Below are positions 1 to 11,129 of a stretch of 64,000 nucleotides of DNA, piece after piece. This stretch comes from Zygnema cylindricum. Its lineage: Eukaryota > Streptophyta > Zygnematophyceae > Zygnematales > Zygnemataceae. A program made the position numbers and the translations under genes. The notes beneath the pieces were generated by a model. The model searched no databases. It was given only the letters and a program-made list of their open reading frames with translations, and had not been told where the DNA came from. The stretch is taken from assembly GCA_037447655.1 (NCBI GenBank), contig JBBHKE010001016.1, positions 92,003-156,002 of the forward strand, given 5' to 3'. How positions within the stretch are numbered: the first letter of the stretch is position 1; each line of letters begins with the position of its first letter.

Positions 1-121
1 TCAGAAGGAGATGTCGGTGACGGAGGAGAAAGTGGAGATTCTCTAAACTCAAAGAAAAAGAAAAAAAAGGGGAAATCAACATTATGACGAAGAGGAGGAG
101 AGCGAAGATGATGATCTTAAA

Positions 122-1053
122 GTGTTTAATAAGACCATCGTCTTCCCAAGGTCTAACTATGCAATTTGGAAGCGATACATTCGAAGGGCATTCACACCAA
201 AAAAACTTTAGGACATCGTGATCGGAGAAGAGACACGACCGAATCCTTCGGTGGATCCAGCCGGAGCTTAAAAGTGGGACAAGAAAGATATGGCCGCCTC
301 CACTGCACTAATACAAAGTTGTGCTAGTTCAATGCATGAATATCTTCAAACTCATGATAGGGCATTTTATTGTTGGAACGCCTTGCAAAATGTGTTCGAA
401 AAGGTGTTTGAGGCAAATTAAAATTATCTCTTTGAGGAGTATATTGGCTTTAGAATAAAGGATAATGAGTCTATTGATGATGGAGTTAAAAAGGTTTAAT
501 GTTATCATAAAACAACTTAGTTCACTAAATATCTTTCCTACAGAAAAAAAGAGGTTGTTTGTTTTCACGAAGAGTATTCGAAACAAGTCTGCGGTAGCGA
601 AGGAGGTCATCAAGGGGCGAGAGAAACCAGCAATGGCATACGGCATCAACCACTTGAAGTGTACAGAGAAGGAGAAGGCAACATCGAAAGAGGTTAACAA
701 AGGTTAATCGTATCCGAGCTTCTAAGAGGAGGATAATCGTGGATCTTACATCTTTAGGGGATCTAGAGGGAGAGGAGGTGGACCTCGTGGACGAGGATGC
801 AGGTCACAAGGTCGAAGGAGAGGATCACATCAACGTGATACCTCTCAGATGATATAGGTCGAAGGAGAGGATCACATCAACGTGATACCTCTCAGATGAT
901 ATATTATAACTGTAACAAGACTGGGCATGGATCCTCTGAATGCCCAGACAACAGTGAACAGTGTAACATCTGTCAAAAATTGGGACACTCTAGTCGCGGT
1001 TATTACCAGAACAAAGGATTAGTCGCGGAGGGGGGCAATTTATAGGTGAAGGA
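122..1053 (+). pseudogene. Copia gag polyprotein relic with zinc knuckles
   Basis: From about 122 one frame reads through a typical copia gag start (SNYAIWKRYIRRAF near 158-200), but is broken by stops, for example TAG after KKL near 211. Two CCHC-like knuckles follow near 905-1010: CNKTGHGSSEC, then CNICQKLGHSSRGYY, where the last Cys is lost. A 47-bp unit is tandemly duplicated at 810-856 and 857-903. Gag would form the nucleocapsid-like particle. This copy cannot be translated intact. Confidence 0.8.
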
Positions 1054-1098
1054 AGCCGAGGAAGTGGCTCATCAGGAAGAGGGGATTTTGTTGGGGAT

Positions 1099-2267
1099 TT
1101 GCAAATGGGACAAGATCAAGAATTTTTTGTTTCACTTGTGGAGGAATCACAGGAAAAGAAAAAGAACGCTCTATTTCACGCACGAGGCAAAGAAAGTCAA
1201 GTGAAATTTAACAACTGGATCATAGACTCAGGTGCTACACATCACATATGTTCTGATCCGAGACTACTCATTGACATTAGAAAACTCACTATACCAAAAT
1301 CCATTATAGTGGCTAATGGTTCAATGATGGTTATTGATACAGTAGGAACAGCAGGGTTGGATCTACCGACACAAGATAGGGAAGGGATTACAAGAGTCAA
1401 TAGAGTACGTTTTAATATGTGCTTTATAATCTACGAGGATGCCTCAATCTCTTGAGCGTCCCACAACTTTAGAAGAAAGGTGGAAGAGCTACATGTGTCG
1501 AAGGAGGCAAAATCATTTTAAGTAGTAAAACTTGACCGTTTGTAGAGGGCATCGTAACTGAAAATATGCAAAGTAGGCTAATTTGGAGGAAACCAAAAAA
1601 TATAATGGCGGATGAAGAGCACCTTCAATCGGCAGAGGTCAACAAGGAGGATCTCACGTTGTGGCATCATCGAATGTGTCACAGCTCAGAGAGTAATATC
1701 AAAGAGATGATTCGGCATGGTGCGGTTCGAGGGTTCAACGTGGTGACAGTGGAGAAGGTCATCGGATGTGTAGGATGCACCAAAGGGAAGCATAATAGGA
1801 AGCCTCATACGGTGTAAGATCTTCAATTCAAGGCGAATGCCCCTTTAGACCTTGTCCATGTAGATCTTTGTGGGGACACACATCTAGAAACCAACCCTAA
1901 AAATAAATACATTATGGTGATAGTCGATGATTTTAGTAGGAAGACATGGGTGTATCTTTTTAAAGCTAAGTTAGACGCTTTACAAACATTTGGAATCGCA
2001 GATAGGAAGAATCAGACATTGCAAGAGATGGTGCGGGCCATGCTTCATACGACGAAACTCACACATCGTCTTTGGGGAGAAGCTATCAAGGCGGCTAACC
2101 ATGTTACCAACAGGAGAATAAACTCCGCTTTGGGCAGCAAAACACCGAAATATCTTGGGAGTGGACAAATTCCTACGGTAAAACATTTAAGGATTTGGGG
2201 ATGTAAGGCTATGGGATACACAGAAGAAAGAAATCAGGGAGGAAATTTTGTGGCACGGTCATGGGAA
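1099..2267 (+). pseudogene. Copia protease and integrase relic
   Basis: WIIDSGATHHIC near 1216-1251 is the retropepsin active site (DSG) of copia proteins. WHHRMCHSS...CVGCTKGK near 1660-1790 is the HHCC GAG-pre-integrase zinc region. DLVHVDLCGD and VIVDDFSRKTWVYLF (about 1850-1960) are the integrase core. Soon after, the frame jumps to GIADRKNQTLQEM, so the central core between them has been deleted and the usual catalytic Glu side is altered to Asp. Several short frames replace the single polyprotein, so the element is dead. The family assignment is firm; the deletion end points are approximate. Confidence 0.85.
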
Positions 2268-2989
2268 TGATAATTTGTGGGATATAGTGAGAATTCAATG
2301 CAGTATTAGATTTATAACCCCATCACTGGAAGGGTTAAAGTGTCTAGAAATATGGAGTTTAATGAGAACTTGGAATGGATGGTGAAAGGAGATACTGAGT
2401 CCAAACGGGCTCAAGATTATAAGGAGGAGAGTCATTATGAAAAGTTCACCGGGGAGGAAGAGGAAGAAGCTTTGATGGAGGTAGGGACAAAGAAAAAGGT
2501 GCGATTTGTAGAGAAACCTTTAGAGGAAGTTTCGATACATAAGCTTACCATCACTGAATCATAAGGAGACAAGGTCATTAGAGAATCACCCACTCGCACT
2601 AACAATGTAACATCAGAACAGACACCCATGGAAAATGAGGATGATGACAAGATTGAGAGCATTGATTTAGATAAAGAATTTGCAAAAGATGCACGGAGAA
2701 GTAAGAGATCAACTAAAGGGAAGGCACCAGATCGGTGAGAATTTGCAGAAGATGCACGGAGAAGTAAGAGATCAACTAAAGGGAAGGCACCAGATCGATT
2801 CTCACCTGGACAGCCATATAAAAAACAAACCAACTACCAGAGGGCAATTTCTGAACTTAGAGAAGTAAGGGCATAATCCTTCCACTTATGAAAGGCAATT
2901 ATTTAAAATTGTTCAACCGATACTCAATCATATCAAGAGGCTAGAGTCTTGGACGGATGAGAGGAGAAGTGGAAACCGACGTTTATAAA

Positions 2990-4444
2990 GGAGATTAATT
3001 TTGTAAAATCAAATGGGTGTTTCGAAAAAGTAGACTTACCAATTGGTAAGAAGGCGATAGATTCAAAGTGGGTTTTTAAGACAAAGACGGGAGCCTCAGA
3101 GAAATTCTTAAGTATAAGGCACAACTAGTATGTAAAGGCTTTCAACAAAAAAACGACATTGACTATTCAAAAAAATTTGCTCATGTGGTTAAGTTCAGTT
3201 CTTTGCGAGAAATTATTGCAATGGTGGCGGCTGAAGGAATGCATATCCAACAGATGGATGTAGAGACAACTTTTTTAGATGTAGAATTAGAGGAGGAGGT
3301 GTGTATCAAAATTCCAGAAAGAGTTCTTGGAAAGAATGGTAAAGTATGGAGGTTGTGGAAGGCTTTGTATGGTTTGAAGCAAGCACTAAGAACGTGGAAC
3401 CATAAACTTCACAAGGTTTTACTAATTTTGGGATTTATGAAGCTTTCTACAGATAGTGGAGTGTATATTCCGAGAGAAGGTTGGGACATGGTAATTTTCA
3501 GTGTATACGTAGACGATCTCATTTCTATCTCTCACAACTTAGATTTACTTAGAAAATTAAAGATTGAATTTCAAAAGCATTTTAGAATTACAGACTTAGG
3601 AGATGCACAATACATTGTGGGTATTCAAATTCAGAGGAGGATGAACGGAGACATTAAGCTAAGTCAAGAACAATATGCAATGGAGGTACTGGAAAAATTT
3701 GGGTTCCTAGATTGTAAGCCACTTGGAACTCCCCTTGATCATCGTGACAAACATTCTAACTTTGTTAAAAGTCCCTAGGTTGATGTTCTGTATAAAGAGG
3801 CCGTTGGTTGCTTGATGTATTTAAGCGTCGGTACTAGGCCTAACATTAGTGCCACAGTGAGTGTGGTTAGTCGGTATTGTGGCAATCCAAAAAAGATACA
3901 TTAGGAGGCAGTGAATAGAATCTTTAGATATTTGGCTGGAACCCTTAGTCTTGGAATTGTTTATAGGAAAAATGAGAGCTTGAGTTGTTATGGCTATTGT
4001 GATGCCGACTATGGAGGGGACCATGATACACGAAGGTCTACGTTAAGATATGCATTTTTACTTGCAGGAGCAGCCATCTCGTGGAATTCCAGTTTGCAAC
4101 CTACTGTGGCGCTCTCATTTACATAGGCGGAGTATATGGCCATATGTTATGCAGCGAAAAATGCCGTGTAGATTAAGGAAGTTCTATCGGAGGTTGGAGT
4201 GAAAAAAGAATGTATGCAAATATTAAGTGATAACATGTCCTCCATTGCACTTGGTAAAAACCCTATTTCGCACAAGCGCAAAAATCACACTAAAATTCAG
4301 TAGCATTTTATTCGAGATTTAGTTTCGGAAAAAGAAGTTGAATTCGTGTATGTACCTACAGAAGAGCAAGCTACTAATATGTTAACAAAAGCAACAATAA
4401 AAAAAACATATGAAATGGGAAAGAAGTTAGTGGGCATGAAGTAA
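2990..4444 (+). pseudogene. Copia reverse transcriptase and RNase H relic
   Basis: Reverse transcriptase motifs are readable: SKWVFKTK (about 3065), HIQQMDVETTFLDVELEEEV (3242-3300), ALYGLKQALRTWNHKL (about 3363-3404) and the catalytic YVDD (about 3508). RNase H follows with CYGYCDADYGGD (about 3985) and the terminal FVYVPTEEQATNML (about 4345). In-frame stops interrupt it, for example at 3776-3778 and in the RNase H part. The frame ends with TAA at 4442-4444. A 63-bp tandem duplication (2676-2738, 2739-2801) lies in the linker upstream and keeps frame. Confidence 0.9.
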
Positions 4445-4464
4445 GAGGGGGCTTTGAGTTTCCT

Positions 4465-4990
4465 AGTAAGAGGGGGAATGTTAGGATAAAGTAGTGAGAA
4501 CTCATTTGGCGATGAGACACTCTTGTAGCTAAAGTAGGGACGACCAGCGACGAAGTAGTTTCGTCGCTTGATATTTGAAGTGACATAGAAATTGTTTGTT
4601 CGTTTCATTTCGCCTAATTTCTGGTCGTACCATACAAGTGACGTGGATATTATTTGGTCGTTTCGGTTCACGTAAGGTCTAGTCGTACCTTGTAGTTCAA
4701 GTCGGTTCACAATTGACTTTTCTTGTCGTACCGTGTAGTTTAAGCGGGTTCGCAATTGTCGGTCGTATATTTCGGCACGTTGACTCTTACGCGTTTTGAG
4801 TAGTGTACATATATATTTGTTGGGACTTAGAGGTAGTGGTATCTATTGGAGGCTTAGTTAATTTTGGAGGTATGAGAAGAAACAATTAGCTTTTGTACTT
4901 GACGTTGCATTTTAATACATCGAAGTATTGGAGGAACATATATTTTGTGTTATATGTGTTTATTTGGCTTGCTTTGTTACTTTCAATAGC
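4465..4990 (+). repeat. Polypurine tract and 3' LTR of the copia element
   Basis: The purine tract AAGAGGGGGAA (4468-4478) directly precedes TGTTAGGA at 4479, the usual copia plus-strand primer and LTR start. Inside are several diverged copies of a GGTCGTACC...GGTTC...CAATTG pattern (about 4620-4760) and a TATA-like ACATATATAT (about 4806). The 3' end is uncertain because there is no second LTR in the window to compare. Confidence 0.65.
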
Positions 4991-5896
4991 AATTCACAGA
5001 GTACAGTGGAAGATCCCAGGTTCAAATCCTTGCTGCCTCATCATTCCCTTATAACGGGATTGTCCACTCTATCCGTCAATTTTAGGAATCATAACAAAAA
5101 AGATATTGTCTTTTTGTCTCTCAAACAAACTCGAAGTCTGTTGGATTTATGCGATCTTTGGCGATTTATTTGTACCGGCAACGATTCACTTGTACCGGCA
5201 GACTTTACCGATTTGCGTTTTGTGACGTGACGTGACGCGACGTGACGCGACAAATCAAAGTTTACAGAATCTGACGACGATTCCGCCAACCTTTATTTCG
5301 AGTACATATTGTGTTAAAACTAAAGAGCGACACATTTTGGTGGAAAACGACAAACGGCAACATCTTATTGCACCAAACATTTAGTCATTTCATCACAAGA
5401 TGACACACAGAAAAGCATAAAATGCATCAGAGCACTTTAGAACATTATCTCATGGAAATGTCATGCAGATCACTCTCACACTCAAAATACTATCACGGTT
5501 CATATAGGAAAGCATTTACTTTATTTGATCAAAAATTCTTTGTACATTCTTTATTAGGATTCAGATCATAGAACATAGAAGGAGACTGCAGCTTTATTAA
5601 AGTTAGTCCGTAGGAACAATTTGTATTCCAATCGGGGCTCACTTTGGCTTACGCCTTGTGGACCCTTGACTATAACTACATTTCTCAAGCTGCCTAAACT
5701 TGTCCAATCTATTGATTTGTTTCTATTCTTCTCCCATTGCTATCTAACTAGTGGTTCGTACAGGCTAAGTTTCGTTGTGCTAGATGTTATATGTTTATAA
5801 GTTGGGTGCGCACTGGCTTATATGACTGTGTAAAACTATCAGGTTATTGGCACACAACCCTTGCCTACATAATTCTAAGTGAAGCTAGCTAATAGG
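4991..5896. other. No gene seen; LTR-like relic with a tRNA-like T-arm
   Basis: A tRNA T-arm-like string GGTTCAAATCC lies near 5028. Bases from about 5540 to 5740 (containing GCAGCTTTATTA and GCTGCCTAAAC) resemble 47110-47215, so both look like LTR fragments of one family. At 5818-5896 is the left half of a 146-bp direct repeat; its other half continues at 10828 because the retrotransposon at 5897-10827 inserted into it. No coding region is visible. Confidence 0.5.
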
Positions 5897-7024
5897 TGTT
5901 GTTTTGAAAAGTTTGTTTCGTGCGTACGCGACATTTTGTGCGCTTGTGACAGTTCGTGCGCAATGGAATTAAATGTGGAGGTTCGAATGGATTCATGGAT
6001 TGGGGGAGCGAACGAACGGATATAATTTAAATGACGTAAAAGACTCATTGAGTGGCGTGAACAAGCATTGACAAATGGACGGCGGATCGCGAAGCGATCC
6101 GATGTGGAGCAAACGAAATGTTGAAATATGCACTGCCGGTACGGCGCAGCTGCGACGCAGACAGGACAACGCAACTGTAGTTATTTTGGATAAATACGCA
6201 CGGCCGGTACGGAGCAGCTGCGATGCAGACAAGTCAACGCAGTTGCGGATAATTTGATATGTTCCGTACGGACAAAGCAGCTGTCACAGCTGCGGATAAA
6301 ATGAATAGTTTAGATTCTGAGTAATGATATTTGTTAAGTGGTTGCTTAGTGGTAGCTTGGTTTTTGACGTACGAAGATTGTGGAGATGTCGGTGTAAATA
6401 TTCTGTACAATATAGGCTTGTCTTTTTGCTAATTACTTTATTAGTGTAGATTTGTTCAGTCTGACATACCTCGAACTATTCGGGTATACTTACAATAGTT
6501 TAGGTAGATGGTAGATACCCTACGGCTGGTATGCCTCCGAACATTCAGTAGTGAACTCTATGAGTATAACTTGTAGGACTTAAAATATTTTGGCTATCAC
6601 AGTCAAGTTTATCAAAGCAATGGCAAACTGTTTTTTGCATCTTTGATCTGTTAGTGTGATCACCCTGTTTGGTGTTTTCATGTGAAACTTTGTGAAGTGA
6701 TTCAATGATATAGAATCTATATGTGTGTGCTGTTTCATTCTATTCTGTTATTTGTGTAAGATTCTGTGAGAGGTCTAAGTGGTTAGTTTGTGAAGCTATC
6801 AGCTGTTTTTGTGAAACTCTGGAGCTTATATCTTCTAGGTTCCTTGGTGCATTTGGCTGTAACATTGGGAGCTTACATTGTCTATAGTATATTGTCTATT
6901 GGTGCAGTAAAAGGGGATTTTATTTGTTGTGGAGTAATCTGTGTTGTCTGAAACACAGCTGTTTGAGGGGTAGTCTGTGGTACTTCCGAGTGTAGTCCAT
7001 GGCTCAAATAGGCTATGGACAACA
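5897..7024 (+). repeat. 5' LTR (1128 bp)
   Basis: It aligns throughout with 9768-10827. It is exactly 68 bp longer, and the difference is accounted for by a 68-bp tandem duplication (6136-6203, 6204-6271) absent from the 3' LTR. Terminal TGTTGT/ACAACA is an imperfect inverted repeat. Scattered substitutions between the LTRs show the insertion is not very recent. Confidence 0.9.
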
Positions 7025-7025
7025 A

Positions 7026-7038
7026 GTTATGGGCCCAC
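7026..7038 (+). promoter_or_regulatory. Primer binding site for a half initiator tRNA-Met
   Basis: GTTATGGGCCCAC begins two bases after the 5' LTR. It is complementary to the anticodon stem-loop of initiator tRNA-Met (loop CAUAAC, stem GGGCCC), not to the tRNA 3' end. Drosophila copia is known to use this internal tRNA half as primer. The same string appears at 10926-10938. Confidence 0.75.
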
Positions 7039-7610
7039 ACCCATGGCTACCCATATTTGATGGATCAAAATATAGAGTTACTTCGAGATGATGGAGCTAA
7101 TGGATGTGGTGGACGGTACCTTGGCCGAAACATCAAATGGATAGAAAAGGAAAAATCATGAGTGTCTAAGGGTTATCAAGAACTCCTTGACTGAGGATTT
7201 GGTAATGTCATACCTAAGTTTTAAAAAGGCATTTGAATTATGGAAGTGCTTAGAATGTATGTATGCAAAGACTTTTTTATATCATTGGCTTAGCAGTGTT
7301 ACCAAAATAGTTGAACAAAAGTATGTAGGAGGTAGTATGGAAAAAAACTGTATTGACTTACAAGTATTATTTGCAGAAAATGATTTGGCAGGAGGAAACT
7401 TTACATATGCTCAACAAGCTATCTTCTTAATGAGAAGTCTACCTAAAGAATGTAAGAGTGCACTAGATTGATTGACTTTAATTGATAAAAAGGATTGGAG
7501 CTTAACTGTAGCTAGACGAGTTGTTCTGGATGAAGAGGCTAATAGAAGGGTTTTATCAAGTGAAAGGAATATAAAGGAAGCTAAGTCTCAATTTCAGAAA
7601 ATTAAAGGTA
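7039..7610 (+). pseudogene. Copia-type gag (UBN2-like) fragment
   Basis: The reading begins with a PIFDGSKY-like substrate segment (about 7051) and continues in the longest open stretch 7187-7471, with LTEDLVMSYLSFKKAFELW, YVGGSMEKNCIDLQVLFAE and AIFLMRSLPKE, which fits copia gag of the UBN2 type. Frame breaks occur near 7090-7180 and at 7469-7471, after which a gag-like LTLIDKKDWSLTVARR continues. It would supply particle protein if intact, but as seen it is broken. Confidence 0.75.
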
Positions 7611-7613
7611 ATA

Positions 7614-8342
7614 GTGAGTTTGGAGATCGGCCTAAGAATTGTTAGGGTATGTCCATTGTATAAAAGTGCATGTGTTACAGGGAATTTCAAAGATGGATGG
7701 GACAACACCCTAGTTCGAACCCCAACAAGAAAGGAATCAAGAGCTTTCGTGAGTGAGAGACGAGACTCGACAGATGACAAAAGGCATACACCGTGTGATG
7801 ACAAATTTATTTATTTACCGACCTTCTGTGTTGTTCGGAATGGAGTGAAGAAGGAGGTGACAGAAAAGGATTTGGTATCTGTCCCTTTTCCCGACAACAG
7901 ATTGGTGAGTAACAAAGAGTTACAAGAGAAAGAGTGTGTTGAAGATAGAGGTAGTGAAGGTCACTTGGAAGTGGAAGCCGCAAAATACTTAAACATAAAG
8001 ACTAATAAATTAAACAAAGTTTTTAGAGAAGGACCAGGCGAAGATATGAAAAAAATCAGAATTAGGAATGAGGTGTATAATGTGGAAACAGGTGGAAGGA
8101 GTTATATCACCGAAAATAGTGTGGTGAAGGACACGATTTTTGTGACCTTATCAGATGACAAATCGGTGAGTGAAAATTGCTTACAAGAGAGTTTGTTAAC
8201 TGAAGTAATAGGAGTTGAAGGAAGAGATGGACACTTAGAAGCAGAAACTAGAAATAACGTGGATGTGGAAATTGGTGAGCTAGGAAAAGAACAAAGAAAA
8301 ACTGTTCAGAAAATTAGTGAGAAAAGACGTTTGTGGGAGTGA
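7614..8342 (+). CDS. Retrotransposon accessory ORF with two internal repeats
   Basis: An open frame of 242 codons follows gag. It begins with a GTG in the annotated frame and has no in-frame ATG until about 8047, so it is more likely read as a continuation of gag than started alone. RVCPLYK near its start may be the remnant of a gag zinc knuckle. The rest is charged and contains two diverged copies of a roughly 70-residue unit (about residues 85-150 and 165-230), each with a D-x-x-x-V-S...LQE...GHLE-x-E pattern and ending near KI. I do not recognise the family. A lysine/arginine-rich frame (8317-8631) overlaps its end. Confidence 0.4.
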   Translation: MSLEIGLRIVRVCPLYKSACVTGNFKDGWDNTLVRTPTRKESRAFVSERRDSTDDKRHTPCDDKFIYLPTFCVVRNGVKKEVTEKDLVSVPFPDNRLVSNKELQEKECVEDRGSEGHLEVEAAKYLNIKTNKLNKVFREGPGEDMKKIRIRNEVYNVETGGRSYITENSVVKDTIFVTLSDDKSVSENCLQESLLTEVIGVEGRDGHLEAETRNNVDVEIGELGKEQRKTVQKISEKRRLWE

Positions 8343-8639
8343 AAAATGTAATAGAAATGCAAAAGTTAGAAATATAGGAAAGGAAAATAGGAAGAAAAGA
8401 GTGCAGCTGAAAAGAAGAAGAATAAAAATTAAAATTTCTCAGGTGAATGAAGTTAATGGGAGTAGCAAATCTATAGAGAAAAACATAAAGGTAAAACAAA
8501 AAATTAGTACTTTTGACATTAAACAAGTAGAAAATTGTGACAAAAATGTAAACTGTCAGAAAAGACAAAGGATCATGGGCAGAAGAAAACATGTTCAAAA
8601 AGTGATCAAGAGAAGAGAGCGGGAGAAATGATTTTCTGG

Positions 8640-9767
8640 AGGACATTTTTGGAGAACATGAATTTAGAGAAATCTTAATTTTGGAAAAACTTATGTTACA
8701 GGCATGTCTTAAAAAGACAACTACTTTTGACATTCGACATTTTTGGTAGGATTTTAGATTTGGTGTTCTTTCTTGTTGAGTTAGCTGAAAAGAAACAAAA
8801 AGTTTTATTTATGTATTTTTGAAGACGAACAACGCAGCGAAAGCAGTGGTGAATCATCGGAAGAAGTTCGCGTCGCGAAGCACCGACGCAGCATAGCAGC
8901 ATAGATTGGAAAGATAGGCGTACAAGTATCCGATACAAGAGGAGGTACCAATTGTTTGATGAAAAGTGTGTAGAAGATAGATTTTCTCCAAATCTGATAA
9001 CATGGCAGTGTGACGAATACGAGTGGAAATTCGGATTTTCTAGAGAAGTGTTATAGCATAAGTAAAAGGACATTTTGGCCATTCATGGCATAGGGGGCAC
9101 TGTTACACGATGATATTAATTAGGTATGAATGTGTAGAATCTGCAGTGAAACCAAAACAAAGGGGTTACAAAAGGGCAGCAAAACAATGTACATTCAAGA
9201 AGAACAGATTTTTCAAGGGGGCAGTTAAAGAAGTCGAAGGATGGAAGACATGGAAAGAAGCAGCAAGAGCGGTGGTGACCTCAGTGAAGCAGTAATGTTG
9301 TGATTGTTTGTGTAAAGTTTTGAATGTTTAGCAACGAAGGTTGAGAGAGAATTTTTTTCAAATTCTGAACATTATATACGTCCTTGCTTTTTGTATGTAC
9401 GTCCATTAGAGTTTGAATGTCTACAAACAGAATGAAGTACTGAGTCTAAAGCTTTAGGGGAGTGTTGTTTTGAAAGCTTTAGTCCTCAGTAGATGAGGCT
9501 GTGAGGGGGAAGTTGAAAGTAGAATGGAGCAGCTGCTACGGCTGCAATGTCAAAGTAGCGCAGCATGGCAGCATAATTATATTACATGCTATATATTGAA
9601 GTCAAACTGGGTTGCGGTGTCGAAGTGTCGAAGTAGCGCAGCATAGCAGCATAGCAGTGCACGCTGCATATTGTATTCAAACTGGGCTGCGATGGCAAAC
9701 TAGCGCAGCATAGCATTTCACGCTGCATATTGTATTTTGGATGCACGAAACTAAATTTTCGAGGGAG
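8640..9767. other. Non-coding 3' part of the retrotransposon with short repeats and polypurine tract
   Basis: No credible gene is seen. From about 9520 to 9745 a unit containing GCGCAGCATAGCAGCAT and TGCATATTGTATT is repeated about three times with divergence; a related string occurs near 8888. GAGGGAG at 9761-9767 abuts the 3' LTR and is the likely plus-strand primer. Confidence 0.55.
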
Positions 9768-10827
9768 TGTTGTTTTGAAAAGTTTGTTTCGTGCGTACGC
9801 GACATTTTGTGCGCTTGTGACAGTTCGTGCGCAATGGAATTAAATGTGGAGGTTCGAATGGATTCATGGATTGGGGGAGCGAACGAACGGATATAATTTA
9901 AGTGACGTAAAAGACTCATTGAGTGGCGTGAACAAGCATTGACAAATGGACGGCGGATCCCAAAGCGATCCGATGTGGAGTAAACCAAATGTTGAAATAG
10001 GCACCACCGGTACGGCGGAGCTGCGACGTAGACAAGTCAACGCAGCTGCGGATAATTTGATATGATTCGTACATACAAAGCAGCTGTCGCAGCAGCGGAT
10101 AAAATGAATAGTTTAGATTCTAAGTAATGATATTTGTTTAGTGGTTGCTTAGTGGTAGCTTGGTTTTTGACGTACGAAGATTGTGGAGATGTCGGTGTAA
10201 ATATTCTATACAACATAGGTTTGTCTTTTTGCTAATTAGTTTATTAGTGTAGATATGTTCAGTTTGACATACCTCGAACTATTCGGGTATACTTACAATA
10301 GTTTAGGTAGATGGTAGATACTGTACTGCTGGTATGCCTCTTTACATTCAGTAGTGAACTCTCTGAGTATAACTTGTAGGACTGAGAATATTTTGGCTAT
10401 CACAATCAAGTTTATCAAAGCAATGGCAGACTGTTTTTTGCATCTTTGACCTGTTGGTGTGATCACCGTGTTTGGTGTTTTCATGTGAAACTTTGTGAAG
10501 TGATCCTATGATATAGAATTTATATGTGTGAGCTGTTTCATTCTATTTTGTTATTTCTGTAAGATTATGTGAGAGGTCTAAGTGGTTAGTTTGTGACGCT
10601 GTCAGCTATTTTTGTGAAACTTTGAAGCTTATATCTTCTACGTTCCTTGGTGGATTTGGCTGTAACTTTGGGAGCTTACAGTGTCTATAGTATACTGTCT
10701 ATTGGTGCAATAAAAGGGTATTTTAATTGTTGTGGAGTAATTTGTGTTGTCTGAAACAGAGCTGTTTGAGGGGTAGTCTGTGGTGCTTCCGAGTGTAGTC
10801 CATGGCTGACATAGGCTATGGACAACA
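9768..10827 (+). repeat. 3' LTR (1060 bp)
   Basis: Partner of 5897-7024, with the same TGTTGT start and ACAACA end, followed directly by the target duplication ATAGG (10828-10832). It lacks the 68-bp tandem duplication of its partner and is therefore closer to the ancestral LTR length. Confidence 0.9.
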
Positions 10828-11043
10828 ATAGGGAGTCAAGCCTAGAAGAGTCTTGCAGATTCGTGGAACGACTCCAATGAAACCGAGTTTGCTTCCTGCT
10901 TATATGACTGTGTAAAACTATCAGGTTATGGGCCCACAGCCCTTGCCTACAAAATTCTAAGTTTAGCTAGCTAATAGGGAGTCGAGCCGAGAAGAGTCTT
11001 GCAGATTCGTGGAACGACTCCGATGAAATCGAGTTTGCTTCCT
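10828..11043. repeat. 146-bp direct repeat split by the retrotransposon
   Basis: GAGTC...GCTTCCTGC at 10833-10896 recurs at 10979-11042. Between them 10897-10978 repeats the 5818-5896 flank. Removing 5897-10827 restores two tandem copies of a unit of about 146 bp. The unit contains CTATCAGGTTATGGGCCCAC, so it seems to be the LTR-end/primer-site junction of an older copia element. Confidence 0.75.
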
Positions 11044-11129
11044 GCAGAGACACCAACGGCAAGAACGAAAGAGGATCAGATGCTTAGAGAGACAAAGAGA
11101 GAGAGATATATATTCCGCCTCAGGACACT

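Larger units (their letters stand above)
1..5000 (+). mobile_element. Degenerate Ty1/copia LTR retrotransposon, 5' end outside the window
   Basis: In order along the plus strand are relics of gag, zinc knuckles, aspartic protease, integrase, reverse transcriptase and RNase H, followed by a purine tract and a TGTTAGG sequence that starts the 3' LTR. Integrase before reverse transcriptase is the Ty1/copia order. Many stops and frameshifts and an internal integrase deletion make it non-functional. The 5' LTR and primer site would lie left of base 1. The right boundary of the 3' LTR is not certain (about 4920-5000). Confidence 0.9.
5897..10827 (+). mobile_element. Complete non-autonomous copia-type LTR retrotransposon (gag, no pol)
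   Basis: Two LTRs (5897-7024 and 9768-10827) start TGTTGT and end ACAACA. The element is flanked by the direct repeat ATAGG at 5892-5896 and 10828-10832, a 5-bp target duplication as expected for LTR elements. A primer binding site follows the first LTR and a purine run precedes the second. The 2.7-kb interior holds a copia-type gag and an accessory ORF, but no protease, integrase, reverse transcriptase or RNase H motif, so it must have been moved by another element. It resembles terminal-repeat retrotransposons with a gag domain. Confidence 0.92.

Noticed and set aside
8317-8631. Basic 104-codon frame as an independent nuclear protein
   Set aside because: It is Lys/Arg-rich because of A/G-rich DNA, overlaps the end of the accessory ORF, and has no recognised motif; more likely a frameshifted continuation.
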